Numbered from the stretch's first letter, positions 1-10,989 are shown. The stretch: 64,000 nucleotides of DNA from Frischella japonica (GCF_014489845.1 NZ_JABURY010000021.1:174846-238845), one strand, 5' to 3'. Notes: a model not told the origin generated them from the sequence alone. Numbers and translations: made by a program.

Positions 1-334
1 TAATTTAGTTGCATCCAAAAAATTGGCTGATATTGTATCTTATTTATATAGTAACGCATAGTTACAAATAATTAGAATTTTTGTATTTAATCGGATTTTT
101 ATTGTAATTTTTTTGTAAAATCCACAATTGGAAGAGATATATAATGACAAATTTAAATTAAAGGTGTATGCTTGCGCGCTGAACATAATTGTCTTAAAAT
201 TTAGCAATTTATCAGCTAATTTCGGCAAAAATAGTCATATCAGTTATTTATGATAAACACAATTGAGTTGATAGCAGGTGGTTTAGAGTAAATTAACCTT
301 ATCTTGACAATGAAACGAAAATACGGTGTTATTT
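1..334. other. Upstream region of accB, no gene seen
   Basis: AT-rich stretch with no convincing ORF. A 62-codon minus-strand frame (40-228) has no family resemblance and skewed, low-complexity composition. The promoter for accBC should lie here, but I see no clear -35/-10 pair and no BirA- or FabR-like palindrome. Confidence 0.5.
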
Positions 335-799
335 ATGGATATACGTAAAATAAAAAAATTAATTGAATTAGTTGAAGAATCTGGCATTTCTGAATTAGAG
401 ATCTCTGAAGGTGAAGAATCAGTTAGAATTAGTCGTGCCGTTTCTCAAGTAGCCTATCCGGTGCAAAATATTCATATACCGCAACCTGCACCAGCAGTGG
501 TTAGTGCTCCAATTAATGAAACCATTCAACCTGCAACAGGTGAAAATGATGCTTGTGCAATGACAGGTCATACCATTAAATCGCCTATGGTTGGTACTTT
601 TTATCGTACTCCAAGCCCGGATTCTAAAGCATTTGTTGAAGTCGGCCAAACAGTTAATGTCGGCGATGTATTATGCATTGTTGAAGCGATGAAAATGATG
701 AATCAAATTGAATCTGAAAAAGCAGGAACTATCAAAGCAATTTTAGTTGATAATGGTCAACCGGTTGAATTTGATCAACCATTGTTTGTCATTGAATAA
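335..799 (+). CDS. accB: Biotin carboxyl carrier protein of acetyl-CoA carboxylase
   Basis: AccB carries the biotin that shuttles carboxyl groups from biotin carboxylase (AccC) to the carboxyltransferase in the first step of fatty acid synthesis, in the cytoplasm. The N-terminus [18 protein letters not shown] is that of enteric AccB; a Pro/Ala-rich linker follows (residues about 35-75), then the biotinyl domain with the biotinylation motif EAMKMMN (Lys of MKM). I start at ATG 335 because the family begins MDIRKIK; an in-frame GTG at 326 would add three residues. About 154 residues, a normal length. accC follows 65 bp downstream in the same direction, the usual accBC operon. Confidence 0.98.
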   Translation: MDIRKIKKLIELVEESGISELEISEGEESVRISRAVSQVAYPVQNIHIPQPAPAVVSAPINETIQPATGENDACAMTGHTIKSPMVGTFYRTPSPDSKAFVEVGQTVNVGDVLCIVEAMKMMNQIESEKAGTIKAILVDNGQPVEFDQPLFVIE

Positions 800-864
800 T
801 ATTGGTCCTTCTCAATATGCTTCTATATGACATGAATACTAAAATAGCTGCTTAGAGGTTTGAT

Positions 865-2211
865 ATGCTTGACAAAATTTTAATTGCTAATCGGGGCGAA
901 ATTGCTTTACGCATCTTAAGAGCGTCTAAAGAACTTGGCATCAAAACTGTTGCAGTACATTCAACAGCTGATAAAGAACTTAAGCATGTACTTTTAGCCG
1001 ATGAAAGTGTTTGTATTGGTCCTGCACCATCAGCAAAAAGTTATTTAAATATCCCAGAATTAATCGCTGCGGCAGAAGTAACTGGCGCATCGGCAATACA
1101 TCCTGGTTATGGATTTTTATCAGAGAATGCCGATTTTGCTGAACAAGTGGAAAGTTCTGGATTTATATTTATCGGTCCAAAACCGGATACTATCCGTTTG
1201 ATGGGGGATAAAGTTTCTGCCATCAATGCCATGAAAGCGGCTGGAGTTCCTTGTGTACCAGGTTCTGACGGTCCGTTAGGAAACGATATAGAATTAAATA
1301 AAAAGATAGCTAAAAATATTGGTTATCCGGTAATAATCAAAGCTTCCGGCGGTGGTGGTGGTCGTGGAATGCGTATCGTTCGTAACGAAAAAGATCTTGA
1401 ACAATCCATCAAAATGACCAAAATGGAAGCGAAAACAGCTTTCAATAATGATATGGTTTATATGGAAAAATTCCTTGAAAATCCTCGTCATATTGAAATT
1501 CAAGTGCTTTCCGATGGGCAAGGTCATGCTGTTTATTTAGGTGAACGAGACTGCTCAATGCAGCGCCGTCATCAAAAAGTGTTGGAAGAAGCTCCAGCAG
1601 TTGGTATTACCGGTAAAATGCGTCAGTTTATTGGTGAGCGTTGTGTTAATGCTTGTATTGAAATTGGCTACCGTGGTGCAGGAACCTTTGAATTTTTATT
1701 TGAAAACGATCAGTTTTATTTTATTGAAATGAATACCCGTATTCAAGTAGAACATCCAGTAACAGAAATGATCACCGGTGTTGATTTGATTAGAGAGCAA
1801 ATTCGTATCGCGTCAGGTTTTCCGTTATCAATTAAGCAGAAGGATATTCATATCAAAGGTCATGCGATTGAATGTCGGATCAATGCCGAAGATGCAAAAA
1901 CATTTATGCCATCACCGGGTAAAATTACGCGTTTTCATGCTCCGGGTGGTTTTGGTATTCGCTGGGAATCACATATTTATGCTGGTTACACCGTACCACC
2001 ACATTATGATTCAATGATTGGTAAATTGATTGCTTATGGTGAAACACGAGAAATTGCTATTGCTCGTATGAAAAATGCGTTATCAGAATTAGTTATTGAT
2101 GGTATTAAAACTAATATCGATTTACATTTTGCTATTTTAGAAGATAAAAACTTCCAAAAAGGTGGCACTAATATCCATTATTTAGAAAAAAAATTAGGCA
2201 TCTATGAATAA
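865..2211 (+). CDS. accC: Biotin carboxylase subunit of acetyl-CoA carboxylase
   Basis: AccC carboxylates the biotin on AccB using ATP and bicarbonate. The 448-residue length matches the family. The protein starts [17 protein letters not shown], has the glycine-rich ATP-grasp loop [12 protein letters not shown] (about residues 159-170), the [18 protein letters not shown] segment and the active-site [14 protein letters not shown]. The start has a good ribosome site (AGAGGT). A rho-independent terminator follows the stop within 30 bp, so the accBC unit ends here. Confidence 0.98.
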   Translation: MLDKILIANRGEIALRILRASKELGIKTVAVHSTADKELKHVLLADESVCIGPAPSAKSYLNIPELIAAAEVTGASAIHPGYGFLSENADFAEQVESSGFIFIGPKPDTIRLMGDKVSAINAMKAAGVPCVPGSDGPLGNDIELNKKIAKNIGYPVIIKASGGGGGRGMRIVRNEKDLEQSIKMTKMEAKTAFNNDMVYMEKFLENPRHIEIQVLSDGQGHAVYLGERDCSMQRRHQKVLEEAPAVGITGKMRQFIGERCVNACIEIGYRGAGTFEFLFENDQFYFIEMNTRIQVEHPVTEMITGVDLIREQIRIASGFPLSIKQKDIHIKGHAIECRINAEDAKTFMPSPGKITRFHAPGGFGIRWESHIYAGYTVPPHYDSMIGKLIAYGETREIAIARMKNALSELVIDGIKTNIDLHFAILEDKNFQKGGTNIHYLEKKLGIYE

Positions 2212-2240
2212 TTGTTATTCATCAATGGCTGTAGATAGAA

Positions 2241-2268
2241 AACCACCGTTAAGGTGGTTTTTTATTTT
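2241..2268 (+). terminator. Rho-independent terminator after accC
   Basis: Inverted repeat AACCACC-(5 nt)-GGTGGTT followed directly by a T-rich run, 30 bp past the accC stop. Confidence 0.9.
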
Positions 2269-2482
2269 TAACCCATGTCGTTTTATTTTTTTACATACGT
2301 ATAAAATATCACTACTATTTATTCTTGATACAAATATTACTAACTGTTTGTTCTATAAAATAATCTATTAATATCATTAGATAAATTGCCTTGGCTATGT
2401 TTATGGATCAATTAAGATGATAGATTATGTATGATATTTTAGCTATTGCCATTAGCGGTAGTCATCATACTTTTATTTAAAA

Positions 2483-2498
2483 CTGTATTTATTTACAG
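2483..2498 (+). promoter_or_regulatory. LexA (SOS) box in the recN promoter
   Basis: CTG-N10-CAG with an alternating A/T core (CTGTATTTATTTACAG) matches the gammaproteobacterial LexA consensus. A TATAAT hexamer at 2511-2516 suits a -10 box whose -35 region would be covered by the LexA box. recN is a classic LexA target, which supports the call. The rest of 2269-2549 shows no gene. Confidence 0.85.
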
Positions 2499-2549
2499 TG
2501 TCTTTGTTGCTATAATATTCATCAATCTAACATTATTGATAATAAAAAT

Positions 2550-4211
2550 ATGCTGACACAATTAACGGTAAATAATTTTGCTATAGTCGATCATTTGGTT
2601 ATCGACCTTAATTCAGGAATGACTGCGATTACTGGTGAAACCGGCGCAGGTAAATCAATATCAGTCGATGCATTAAACCTCTGTTTAGGCGCAAGATCTG
2701 ATGTCTCATTCATCCGTCATGGATGTGATCGTCTGGATATTTCTGCTCATTTTATTTTAGATGATACACCAAGTGCGCTTAAATGGCTGACCCAAAATCA
2801 ATTGGATGATAATAACGAATGTATTTTAAGGAGGGTTATCAGTCAAGACGGTCGTTCTAAAGCTTTTATTAATGGTAGCGCTGTTCCGCTAAGTCAGCTA
2901 AAAGATCTGGGGCAAATGTTAATCCAGATTCATGGTCAACATGAGCACCAACAACTGTTACGTACTGAGCATCAACAATTAATTTTGGATCAATATCTGG
3001 CTGATAATCATTTGTTAGATAAGATGAAAGCGGCTTATCGTCTCTGGAAAGATACCAAAGATCAGTATCAAAACTATGAAAAGTCTCGTCATGAACGTGA
3101 AGCACATATCCAGTTGTTACAATATCAACTGAAAGAGCTTAATGAATTCGCTCCGATCGAAGGGGAATATGAACAAATTGATGAGGAATATAAGCGTTTA
3201 TCTAACAGTGAACAATTAATCAACACCAATCAACAATTAATTGATTTATTAGATGAAAATACGGAATTTAATATCCTTAGCCAACTCAATCAGGCTAAAA
3301 ATATTGCGCATAAGGTAACAGAACTGGATAATCAGCTCAACAATGTTGCTATTATTTTAGAAGAAGCCTATATTCAAATAAAAGAAGCCTGTTATGAACT
3401 GCATCATTATGCAGATAATTTAGAACTTGATCCGTCAAGGTCGATGTTACTTGAACAACGTTTATCAAAACAAATCTCTTTGGCACGTAAACACCATGTT
3501 AAACCCGCAGAGTTACCAAACTTACATCAACAACTTCTTGATGAACTTAAACAGATAACTTCTCAAGACGAGTATGGAGAACAGTTAAAAAAAGACATTG
3601 AAACTTATTATCAACAAGCGTTATCTATTGCGGAAACATTACATAAAAAACGCCTAAAAGTAGCAACCACATTATCAAAAAAAATTACCAAAAGTATTCG
3701 TGAGCTCTCCATGCCACACGGTCATTTTAATATCGATGTTAAGGCAGATGAAAATAAGTTAACAGAGTCTGGTTTTAGTCAAGTGATCTTTTTAGTGACT
3801 ACCAATCCAGGACAGCCCTTACAGCCAATTGCAAAAGTGGCTTCGGGTGGTGAATTGTCACGAATTGCATTAGCATTACAAGTGCTTACCGCTCAGAAAA
3901 TGGAAACCCCAGCACTAATATTTGATGAAATAGATGTTGGTATTAGTGGTCCAACCGCTGCTAAAGTTGGCAAATTATTAAGACAATTGGGACAATCAAC
4001 CCAAGTTATAACCGTTACCCATTTACCTCAAGTAGCCGGTAACGCTCATTATCATTATTTTGTCGCTAAGCAGACTGACGGTAAACATACTCAAACGCGG
4101 ATGACAATATTGGATAGTGAACAGCGGTTAAATGAGTTAGCTCGTTTACTTGGTGGCGATAAAATTACTGCTAATACCCTAGCAAATGCCAAAGAGCTTT
4201 TAATAAGTTAA
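2550..4211 (+). CDS. recN: DNA repair protein RecN
   Basis: RecN is an SMC-like ATPase that acts at double-strand breaks during recombinational repair. 553 residues, family length. Seen: N-terminal [16 protein letters not shown], Walker A GETGAGKS (about residues 30-37), a central coiled-coil-rich part (about 150-380), the ABC signature region [15 protein letters not shown] and Walker [14 protein letters not shown]. It stands alone behind a LexA box, so SOS induction is likely. No strong Shine-Dalgarno is visible before ATG 2550. Confidence 0.98.
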   Translation: MLTQLTVNNFAIVDHLVIDLNSGMTAITGETGAGKSISVDALNLCLGARSDVSFIRHGCDRLDISAHFILDDTPSALKWLTQNQLDDNNECILRRVISQDGRSKAFINGSAVPLSQLKDLGQMLIQIHGQHEHQQLLRTEHQQLILDQYLADNHLLDKMKAAYRLWKDTKDQYQNYEKSRHEREAHIQLLQYQLKELNEFAPIEGEYEQIDEEYKRLSNSEQLINTNQQLIDLLDENTEFNILSQLNQAKNIAHKVTELDNQLNNVAIILEEAYIQIKEACYELHHYADNLELDPSRSMLLEQRLSKQISLARKHHVKPAELPNLHQQLLDELKQITSQDEYGEQLKKDIETYYQQALSIAETLHKKRLKVATTLSKKITKSIRELSMPHGHFNIDVKADENKLTESGFSQVIFLVTTNPGQPLQPIAKVASGGELSRIALALQVLTAQKMETPALIFDEIDVGISGPTAAKVGKLLRQLGQSTQVITVTHLPQVAGNAHYHYFVAKQTDGKHTQTRMTILDSEQRLNELARLLGGDKITANTLANAKELLIS

Positions 4212-4332
4212 TATTGTTATTAATCAATTAAGCTTTTGAAGATTAACATTATCTTACCAACGTTAGTCATTTAATTATTGATTTTATTTATGATAAGATA
4301 CACTATCGTTTTATGAGTAAGAGATAACCAAT

Positions 4333-5559
4333 ATGAACTTAACCAATAAACATATTTTATTAGGGATTACCGGTGGTATTGCGGCCTATAAATGTCCGGA
4401 TTTAGTTCGTCAATTGAAAAAAATGGGAGCTGAAGTACAAGTTGTCATGACGGAATCAGCCAAACATTTTGTTTCAGCGTTATCCCTTCAGGCTGTGTCG
4501 GGTAATCATGTTTCCTACGATTTATTTGATTCCTCTGCGGAATTATCAATGGGGCACATTGCGTTAGCTAAATGGGCGGATTTAGTAATTATTGCTCCAT
4601 GTACTGCCAACATGGTTGCTAAATTAGCTCATGGTATTGCCGATGATTTGTTAACGACTTTATGCTTAGCAACCACGGCGCCAATTGCTATTGCTCCAGC
4701 GATGAATCAATATATGTATCTTGCTACAATTACGCAACATAATCTTCAACATTTAAGTCATCGTGGTATTTCTATTTGGGGACCGGATCAAGGTGAACAA
4801 GCCTGTGGCGATGTCGGACCAGGTCGTATGCTTGAACCACAACAGCTATGTACTAAAATCGTTGAAAAGTTTGCTTTGTCAGCGCAATTGACAGATCTAA
4901 ATATCGTTATTACTGCAGGACCAACGCAAGAAGCTTTAGATCCGGTACGATATATTTCTAATCATAGCTCGGGTAAAATGGGCTTTGCGATTGCACAGGC
5001 TGCCGCTGAGCTCGGAGCAAAGGTTACTTTAATTAGTGGCCCGGTAAATTTATGCACCCCACAAAATGTTAATCGGTATAATGTTAAAACAGCTCTAGAA
5101 ATGCATCAAAAAACTCTTGAGTCGGTAAAGACTGCAGATATTTTTATTGCCTGTGCAGCTGTAGCCGATTACCGGGCGGCAAGCATTGCTGATCAGAAAA
5201 TAAAAAAACAAGAAGGTAGTGAAGAATTAACGATTACCTTAGTGAAAAATCCTGATATAGTAGCTGATGTCGCTAATTTACAACACAATCGTCCTTTTGT
5301 GGTTGGATTTGCTGCTGAAACCAATAATGTTGAACAATATGCATTGAAAAAACTTACTCACAAGCACATGGATATGATTTGTGCCAATGATGTATCTTCA
5401 CAAGGACAAGGCTTTAACAGTGATAATAATGCGCTTACCTTATATTGGTCAACCGGTAGATTATCGCTACCATTAACCAATAAAACCAAGTTAGCACAAC
5501 AGCTTATTAATGAAATAATTAGACATTATGATGAGTATAACAATGAAAAGAAAAATTGA
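4333..5559 (+). CDS. coaBC: Bifunctional CoaBC (phosphopantothenoylcysteine synthase/decarboxylase)
   Basis: Two consecutive coenzyme A biosynthesis steps: ligation of cysteine to 4'-phosphopantothenate (CoaB) and decarboxylation to 4'-phosphopantetheine (CoaC). N-terminal flavoprotein decarboxylase half with [11 protein letters not shown], and PAMNQYMY near residue 130; C-terminal synthase half with [25 protein letters not shown] and ACAAVADYR. 408 residues. The 3' end overlaps or abuts dut, and coaBC-dut-slmA is the enteric order. coaD, the next step of the pathway, lies 28 kb away in this window. Confidence 0.97.
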   Translation: MNLTNKHILLGITGGIAAYKCPDLVRQLKKMGAEVQVVMTESAKHFVSALSLQAVSGNHVSYDLFDSSAELSMGHIALAKWADLVIIAPCTANMVAKLAHGIADDLLTTLCLATTAPIAIAPAMNQYMYLATITQHNLQHLSHRGISIWGPDQGEQACGDVGPGRMLEPQQLCTKIVEKFALSAQLTDLNIVITAGPTQEALDPVRYISNHSSGKMGFAIAQAAAELGAKVTLISGPVNLCTPQNVNRYNVKTALEMHQKTLESVKTADIFIACAAVADYRAASIADQKIKKQEGSEELTITLVKNPDIVADVANLQHNRPFVVGFAAETNNVEQYALKKLTHKHMDMICANDVSSQGQGFNSDNNALTLYWSTGRLSLPLTNKTKLAQQLINEIIRHYDEYNNEKKN

Positions 5560-6001
5560 TATTAAAGTTTTAGATAAACGATTTGGTCATGAATTTCCTT
5601 TACCGACCTATGCAACAACAGGGTCAGCGGGTATTGATTTGCGTGCTATGTTTGATAAAACAACTGAAATCAAACCTGGTGAGACGATTTTAATCCCTAC
5701 GGGGCTTGCTATGCACATTGCTGATCCGCAACTAGCTGCTTTGGTATTACCACGTTCTGGATTAGGTTCTAAACATGGTATTGTCTTAGGTAATTTAGTT
5801 GGACTTATCGATTCAGATTATCAAGGTCAATTATTTGTACCTCTGTGGAATCGTAGTCAACACCCTTTTACCATTGAAATTGGTGACAGAATCGCTCAAC
5901 TAATTATTGTACCAGTGGTACAGGCTGAGTTTAATATTGTAGAAGAATTCACTGAGTCAGTTCGTGGTGAAGGTGGTTTTGGTCATTCAGGTAAGAAATA
6001 A
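5543..6001 (+). CDS. dut: dUTP diphosphatase (dUTPase)
   Basis: Hydrolyses dUTP to dUMP, keeping uracil out of DNA. Trimeric dUTPase motifs are visible: [39 protein letters not shown] and the C-terminal [10 protein letters not shown] arm. I choose ATG 5543 ([11 protein letters not shown]) because enteric Dut begins MKKIDVKILD; ATGs at 5528 and 5531 are possible but add residues not seen in the family. The start lies inside the end of coaBC, which suggests translational coupling. Confidence 0.96.
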   Translation: MKRKIDIKVLDKRFGHEFPLPTYATTGSAGIDLRAMFDKTTEIKPGETILIPTGLAMHIADPQLAALVLPRSGLGSKHGIVLGNLVGLIDSDYQGQLFVPLWNRSQHPFTIEIGDRIAQLIIVPVVQAEFNIVEEFTESVRGEGGFGHSGKK

Positions 6002-6003
6002 TC

Positions 6004-6591
6004 GTGACAACCAAACGCAAAAATCGTAAAGAGGACATTTTACAAGCATTGGCTACCATGCTTGAATCAAACGAAGGTTCTCAACGGATTACTACAGCTA
6101 AATTAGCGGCAACTGTCGGGGTTTCGGAAGCTGCGCTTTATCGTCATTTTCCAAGTAAAACCAATATGTTTGAAAGCTTAATTGTCTTTATCGAAGATAC
6201 ATTGCTTTCACGAATTAATTTTATCTTACAAGAAGAAAGAGAGACTGAAACCCGATTGAAATTAATTGTGGCGTTAATTTTAGGATTTTCGGAAAAAAAT
6301 CCGGGTTTAACTCGAATAATGACTAGTCATGCTTTAATGTTTGAGCAAGAAAAATTGCAAGATCGCGTCAGTCAATTATTTGATCGTATTGAAACGCAAT
6401 TTAAACAAATCCTTCGTGAACGTAAGATTCGTGAAGGAAGTGGCTTTATTATCGATGAACGAATATTATCAGCTCAAATACTGGCGTTTTGTGAAGGAAT
6501 GATGGCGCGCTATGTGCGCTCTGGCTTCAAATTCCTACCAACAACTGATTTTGAAATCCGCTGGTCATTACTTAGTAAACAATTAATATGA
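6004..6591 (+). CDS. slmA: Nucleoid occlusion factor SlmA
   Basis: TetR-family DNA-binding protein that blocks FtsZ assembly over the nucleoid. The HTH (about residues 28-50: [20 protein letters not shown]) is nearly identical to E. coli SlmA, and [19 protein letters not shown] and [16 protein letters not shown] are family hallmarks. The start is GTG, two bases after the dut stop, so it is probably cotranslated. 195 residues, normal length. Confidence 0.97.
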   Translation: MTTKRKNRKEDILQALATMLESNEGSQRITTAKLAATVGVSEAALYRHFPSKTNMFESLIVFIEDTLLSRINFILQEERETETRLKLIVALILGFSEKNPGLTRIMTSHALMFEQEKLQDRVSQLFDRIETQFKQILRERKIREGSGFIIDERILSAQILAFCEGMMARYVRSGFKFLPTTDFEIRWSLLSKQLI

Positions 6592-6600
6592 CTGAAATCA

Positions 6601-6630
6601 GCAGGTGTTTGTTCTAAACATCTGCATTTA
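6601..6630 (+). terminator. Probable terminator after slmA
   Basis: GCAGGTGTTT (6601-6610) pairs with AAACATCTGC (6616-6625) across a 5-nt loop with one G-U pair; the T-run after it is weak. It lies 10 bp past the slmA stop. The rest of the gap to mscS (6626-6846) shows nothing I can name. Confidence 0.65.
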
Positions 6631-6846
6631 TAACTTCATTAAAAAATACTGCATTTTAATCGAAATTAACTATTTGATTTATTTATAAAATAGATTATAT
6701 TCATTATTCAATTAACGACAAGAAGAACAAAAATTTGTTAATGCTTAGGTAACAAAAGACGATATTAAGTCATTTTTGTTGCTACACCATATCTGATTAA
6801 ATTGAGATTTAAACAGGTAACCTGAAAATCAATAAGAAGGTTAAGC

Positions 6847-7665
6847 ATGGAAATTATTAACAGAAGCGTACAATTTTTTGAAAAATATGATAGTGCCATT
6901 TTGGGTTATGTAATCCATTTTGGGTTAGCAATTGTGATTTTTATCGTCGGACGATTTATTGCTATGTTTATTAGCAGTCAATTACGCAGAATTCTTAATG
7001 CCAAAAATGTCGAACCGACTATAATCAAATTTACCAGCTCTACCTCCCGTTATATCATTATGGGATTGACCTTGGTTGCAGTATTAGGTCAACTTGGTGT
7101 ACAAACGAGCTCTATCGTAGCGATTATCGGTGCCGCTGGTTTAGCTATTGGTTTAGCCTTACAAGGATCTTTATCCAATTTCGCCGCAGGGGTATTATTG
7201 ATTTTATTTCGTCCGTTTAAAGTGGGTGAATTAGTCATTGTCAGTAATATTCGTGGTACAGTTGATGCGATTCAAATTTTTTCGACTACGATTTTAACCC
7301 CAACAGGCGAAGCGGTAACAATTCCTAACAGCCATGTATTAGCGACTAGTATCATTAACTTTACCCGTCAGCCTAATCGACGTATTGATTTAACTATTGG
7401 TATTGATTATAAGGCAGATATCAAAGAAGTTTATCAGATACTCCAATCAGCGGTTGAACGAACTCCGAATGTGATGAAAGATTTAGGTATTATTATCCGT
7501 CTTGATGAACTAGCGACTTCAAGTATTAATTTTTTAGTCATGGTTTGGACAGATAATGATAATTATGGGCCGGTAAGAACCTTAGTTTTAGAAAATATAA
7601 AGAATGATTTGGATCATAATAATATTAATATTCCGTTCCCAACGATGGATATTAATATTAGATAA
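6847..7665 (+). CDS. mscS: Small-conductance mechanosensitive channel MscS
   Basis: Inner-membrane heptameric channel that opens under turgor and releases solutes. 272 residues; transmembrane helices near residues 20-45, 63-85 and the pore helix 90-115 (GAAGLAIGLALQGSLSNFAAG, the Gly/Ala-packed TM3). The beta domain follows with LFRPFKVGE and VTIPNSHV. Close to E. coli YggB/MscS throughout. Starts at ATG 6847 behind AAGGT. Confidence 0.95.
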   Translation: MEIINRSVQFFEKYDSAILGYVIHFGLAIVIFIVGRFIAMFISSQLRRILNAKNVEPTIIKFTSSTSRYIIMGLTLVAVLGQLGVQTSSIVAIIGAAGLAIGLALQGSLSNFAAGVLLILFRPFKVGELVIVSNIRGTVDAIQIFSTTILTPTGEAVTIPNSHVLATSIINFTRQPNRRIDLTIGIDYKADIKEVYQILQSAVERTPNVMKDLGIIIRLDELATSSINFLVMVWTDNDNYGPVRTLVLENIKNDLDHNNINIPFPTMDINIR

Positions 7666-7671
7666 GATTTA

Positions 7672-7705
7672 TTGGATACTGATATACAGTAGGAATTGTA
7701 TCCAA
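7672..7705. terminator. Hairpin between convergent mscS and cysE
   Basis: TTGGATAC (7672-7679) and GTATCCAA (7698-7705) form an 8-bp perfect stem with an 18-nt loop; A/T-rich runs follow. The site sits between two convergent genes and could terminate both. The long loop makes it uncertain. Confidence 0.5.
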
Positions 7706-7730
7706 CCTATTTTATAAAAAATTTTATCAA

Positions 7731-8525
7731 TCAGAGAACTTGATCCATATTCAGTGCCGGTTTATCGCAATCTGGGCAGCCAACGATTTTAGCTGGTACC
7801 CCTGCAACGGTTGTATGAGGCGGAACGGGATCTAACACAACCGAACCTGCGCCAATTTTTGCGCCACAACCAATTTCAATATTGCCTAGGATAGTCGCAT
7901 GGGCACCTATCATAACGCCTTCCCTAATTTTAGGATGTCGGTCACCGTTTTGTTTTCCCGTTCCACCGAGTGTCACGGATTGTAAAATTGAAACATCATT
8001 TTCGATAACTGCTGTTTCCCCAATCACAATACCTGTTGCATGATCAAACATCACACCACAACCAATTTTAGCTGCGGGATGAATATCAACCCCAAATACA
8101 ATAGCGATCTGACTTTGCAAAAATATTGCTAATGCTTCTCGCTCTTGTTTCCATAACCAATGACCGATCCGATACGCTTGGAGTGCTAAAAATCCCTTAT
8201 AATATAGTAAAGGTGTTGAATATTTATTGGTGGCCGGATCTCGGACATAAACCGCGATAATATCGGTTATCGTTGATTTTATAATATGTGGATCGGCTTG
8301 ATAAGCTTGACGAATCACTTCTCGTATATCTATTGCAGGCATTACTTCAGTAGCAAGTTTATTTGCCAAAATATAGCTGATTGCACTGGCAATATCGTCA
8401 TGATTAAGCAAGGTAGCATGAAAATAACTTGCCAACATTGGTTCACATTTCACTAATTCAGTTGCCTCTAGACGAATTGTTGTCCACAATTGTTCAGGCT
8501 TAACTATTTTTTTTGCTACACTCAC
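7731..8525 (-). CDS. cysE: Serine O-acetyltransferase
   Basis: Acetylates serine with acetyl-CoA, the committed step of cysteine synthesis. N-terminal helical domain, then a left-handed beta-helix of hexapeptide repeats (about residues 140-235) with the active-site segments DIHPAAKIGCGVMFDHATG and VTLGGTGKQNGDRHPKI. 264 residues. The start is GTG 8525, six bases after AGGAG. Last gene of the minus-strand yibN-secB-gpsA-cysE cluster, the enteric order. Confidence 0.97.
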   Translation of the reverse strand: MSVAKKIVKPEQLWTTIRLEATELVKCEPMLASYFHATLLNHDDIASAISYILANKLATEVMPAIDIREVIRQAYQADPHIIKSTITDIIAVYVRDPATNKYSTPLLYYKGFLALQAYRIGHWLWKQEREALAIFLQSQIAIVFGVDIHPAAKIGCGVMFDHATGIVIGETAVIENDVSILQSVTLGGTGKQNGDRHPKIREGVMIGAHATILGNIEIGCGAKIGAGSVVLDPVPPHTTVAGVPAKIVGCPDCDKPALNMDQVL

Positions 8526-8557
8526 ATAATGCTCCTATCAATAAATAATATGCTCAT

Positions 8558-9601
8558 TTATTTAGTGTTGGAACTGGCTAACTCTTCTTTTTGAGTACGA
8601 CCTAACAGCGTTTTTGCTGCTTCTAATGGATTTTTATTACGGTACAGAATTTGATAAATTTGTTCCGTAATTGGCATATCTACATGATATTTTTGCGCTA
8701 GTGTCCATACTTCTTTGGTATTTTGACAACCTTCGACAACTTGAGCAATAATGGCTTTTGCTTCTTCAACCGATTTATTTTGCCCTAATAACATACCAAA
8801 GCGACGATTACGAGATTGGTTATCTGTACAGGTTAAGACCAAATCACCTAATCCAGCCATGCCCATGAAGGTAATTGGATCAGCACCCAATGCAGCCCCT
8901 AAACGCATCATTTCTGCTAAACCTCGGGTAATCAATGCAACACGTGCATTGGCACCAAAACCCAGCCCATCAGACAAACCAGCACCAATGGCAATTACAT
9001 TTTTAATTGCACCACCAAGCTGTACACCAATAAAATCTTTACTGCTATATACACGGAAACTTTTACTACAATGAAAAAGCGTTTGTAATTCATTCAAAAA
9101 AGCCTCATCAGTAGATGCAACGGTGACTGCTGTAGGTAAACCTAATGCGACCTCTTTGGCAAAGGTCGGACCAGAAATTACAGCCAAGGGGATCGCATCC
9201 CCTAAAATCTCTTTTGCGACATCTTGTAATAACCGACCAGAATTCACCTCAAGTCCTTTGGTAGCCCATACAATTTTTGAATCTTGCCGCAGAAAAGGCT
9301 TTATTTTACTTAGTACTTCACCGAAAGCATGACTCGGTACGACAATTAATAAAATTGGTGAAGACGATACAACGCTTTGAAGATCATATTCAATAGCTAA
9401 ATTAGCAGGGAAAAAAATATCTGGTAGGAACTTTTTGTTTTGTCGATCTTGTTCAAGAGCTTGCATTTCAGCCTGATCATGTCCCCATAATAGGGTTTCA
9501 TAACCATTGCGTGCTAATAAAATCGCTAAGGCTGTGCCATAAGAACCTGCACCAATAACACTGATACTTGATGAAGTTGTTGAACTTAAATGACGAGTCA
9601 T
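8558..9601 (-). CDS. gpsA: Glycerol-3-phosphate dehydrogenase [NAD(P)+]
   Basis: Reduces dihydroxyacetone phosphate to sn-glycerol-3-phosphate for phospholipid synthesis. N-terminal Rossmann motif [14 protein letters not shown] (about residues 13-26); conserved [11 protein letters not shown] and [19 protein letters not shown] with the catalytic Lys. 347 residues, slightly longer than usual because of a Ser/Thr-rich N-terminus. The start is behind an AGGTAA ribosome site. 32 bp before cysE in the same operon. Confidence 0.97.
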   Translation of the reverse strand: MTRHLSSTTSSSISVIGAGSYGTALAILLARNGYETLLWGHDQAEMQALEQDRQNKKFLPDIFFPANLAIEYDLQSVVSSSPILLIVVPSHAFGEVLSKIKPFLRQDSKIVWATKGLEVNSGRLLQDVAKEILGDAIPLAVISGPTFAKEVALGLPTAVTVASTDEAFLNELQTLFHCSKSFRVYSSKDFIGVQLGGAIKNVIAIGAGLSDGLGFGANARVALITRGLAEMMRLGAALGADPITFMGMAGLGDLVLTCTDNQSRNRRFGMLLGQNKSVEEAKAIIAQVVEGCQNTKEVWTLAQKYHVDMPITEQIYQILYRNKNPLEAAKTLLGRTQKEELASSNTK

Positions 9602-9635
9602 ATTTACCTACTTTGATAATTTATCTGTGCAATAT

Positions 9636-10124
9636 TTATTGTAGATTTTCTGGTGAATCAGTAACCGGTGTTTGTTCGGTTTGTTGCTGTTGTAAATAAT
9701 TGGCATATAACGCATCAAAATTGACTGGATCTAAATTGATTGGTAGGAATGACCCCTTATTCACTAAACTTGAAATCATCTCTCTGGCATAAGGAAATAG
9801 AATATTTGGACAAAATGCCGCTAAACAATGCTGTAATTGCGACCCATTTAATCCTAAAATTGAAAAAATACCCGCTTGAGTGACTTCACAAATATAAGCA
9901 ACTTGATCGCCTGATTTGGTGGTAACGGTCAAACGTAAAGAGACTTCATAAACATTGTCAACAATTACTTGTGAAGATGTGTTTAGTTCAATATTAACTT
10001 CTGGTTGCCATTCTTTAGTAAAAATCTGTGGTACATTTGGTGTTTCGAAGGATATATCTTTGATATAGATACGTTGAATGGAAAAACCATTTTCTTGCTG
10101 TTGGTTACTATTTTGCTCTGACAT
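9636..10124 (-). CDS. secB: Protein-export chaperone SecB
   Basis: Tetrameric chaperone that keeps preproteins unfolded and hands them to SecA. 162 residues; seen [17 protein letters not shown] at the N-terminus, [13 protein letters not shown] and [15 protein letters not shown], all typical of SecB. The C-terminal tail is Gln/Thr-rich. The strong ribosome site AAGGGA lies before ATG 10124. In E. coli grxC lies between yibN and secB; it is missing here. Confidence 0.97.
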   Translation of the reverse strand: MSEQNSNQQQENGFSIQRIYIKDISFETPNVPQIFTKEWQPEVNIELNTSSQVIVDNVYEVSLRLTVTTKSGDQVAYICEVTQAGIFSILGLNGSQLQHCLAAFCPNILFPYAREMISSLVNKGSFLPINLDPVNFDALYANYLQQQQTEQTPVTDSPENLQ

Positions 10125-10156
10125 AATAAATCCCTTATTTCCTGTGGTTATTTTAT

Positions 10157-10594
10157 TTATTTGACCAATGGTAAATTTTCACCATTCCAACCTGCGATAC
10201 CGTCTTTTAACGTAAAGATTTGACTAAATCCTTGTTTTGACAAGATATCTCCTGATTCTGTTGTATTAATGCCATTATCATCAACTAATATTATTGGTGA
10301 TGCTTTAAATTTTTCAATTTCTTTTATGCTGCCATTTTTAATGTCAATGGGTAAAATATTAATTGAATCAGTGATATGACCTTTACGAAAATTATCTGCA
10401 GAACGCAAATCGACCACGACGGCATTTTGATTGTTCATCATCTGTACAGCAAGCAAATTACTAATGCTTTTTACTTTAGATAATTTCATTTTGATACTGA
10501 TATTGATGAGCATGATAAATAGTACCAGCCATCCTAACGTTAAAATTGGATGTAATTTAAAAAATGGGAAAATCTCATTTACGATATAGTCCAT
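10157..10594 (-). CDS. yibN: Membrane-anchored rhodanese-like protein YibN
   Basis: One N-terminal transmembrane helix (about residues 13-32), then a rhodanese fold with [23 protein letters not shown] and [16 protein letters not shown], matching E. coli YibN in length and order. The active-site loop reads [14 protein letters not shown] and has no cysteine, so sulfur-transferase activity is unlikely in this protein. Function in E. coli is poorly defined. First gene of the minus-strand cluster. Confidence 0.9.
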   Translation of the reverse strand: MDYIVNEIFPFFKLHPILTLGWLVLFIMLINISIKMKLSKVKSISNLLAVQMMNNQNAVVVDLRSADNFRKGHITDSINILPIDIKNGSIKEIEKFKASPIILVDDNGINTTESGDILSKQGFSQIFTLKDGIAGWNGENLPLVK

Positions 10595-10823
10595 ATTAAT
10601 ACGGTTACCTACTATTTTATGAATTAGTTAAATTTAAGTTCAAATTATAGCGATATTATTGCTTGAAATATAGTATTGAATCGAAAAGTATATGATTTTA
10701 CCTGTGCCATAAATAACGCATTAGCCCAATAGTAATATCATTTTTAAAAATTTAGCCAAAATCTGTTTATTTTTGGAATCAATTTCATTAATAATTCATT
10801 TATTTTTCTATGAATAACAAATT

Positions 10824-10840
10824 TGCATTATATTGGTGCA
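10824..10840 (+). promoter_or_regulatory. NtrC binding site upstream of glnA
   Basis: TGCATT-ATATT-GGTGCA matches the NtrC dyad TGCACC-N5-GGTGCA at 10 of 12 positions, with the right TGCA-N9-TGCA spacing. It lies about 150 bp upstream of the sigma-54 promoter, a normal enhancer distance. Further TGCA half sites occur at 10855-10905 but with off-register spacing. Confidence 0.75.
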
Positions 10841-10973
10841 ATTTTCTTAATTCAGTGCAAAAATAGTGCATGCTCATGTGCGTTTTGATGATATAAACTT
10901 TTCCATTACACAACAAAAAGCATAATATATAGAAAATTAAATGAGTTATATTAATTTTAGCCGGCAATAAAAT

Positions 10974-10989
10974 TGGCATATTTATTGCT
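10974..10989 (+). promoter_or_regulatory. Sigma-54 promoter of glnA
   Basis: TGGCAT-ATTTA-TTGCT has the -24 GG and -12 GC exactly 12 bases apart and matches TGGCAC-N5-TTGCA at all but two positions. Transcription would begin near 11000, so an upstream in-frame start at 10992 is excluded and ATG 11064 is supported. The surrounding 10595-11063 has no other gene. Confidence 0.88.

Noticed and set aside
40..228. 62-codon minus-strand ORF upstream of accB
   Set aside because: Low-complexity Ile/Leu/Asn-rich translation with no ribosome site or family pattern; chance frame in AT-rich DNA.
8751..9074. 107-codon plus-strand ORF inside gpsA
   Set aside because: Antisense shadow of a well-conserved gene.
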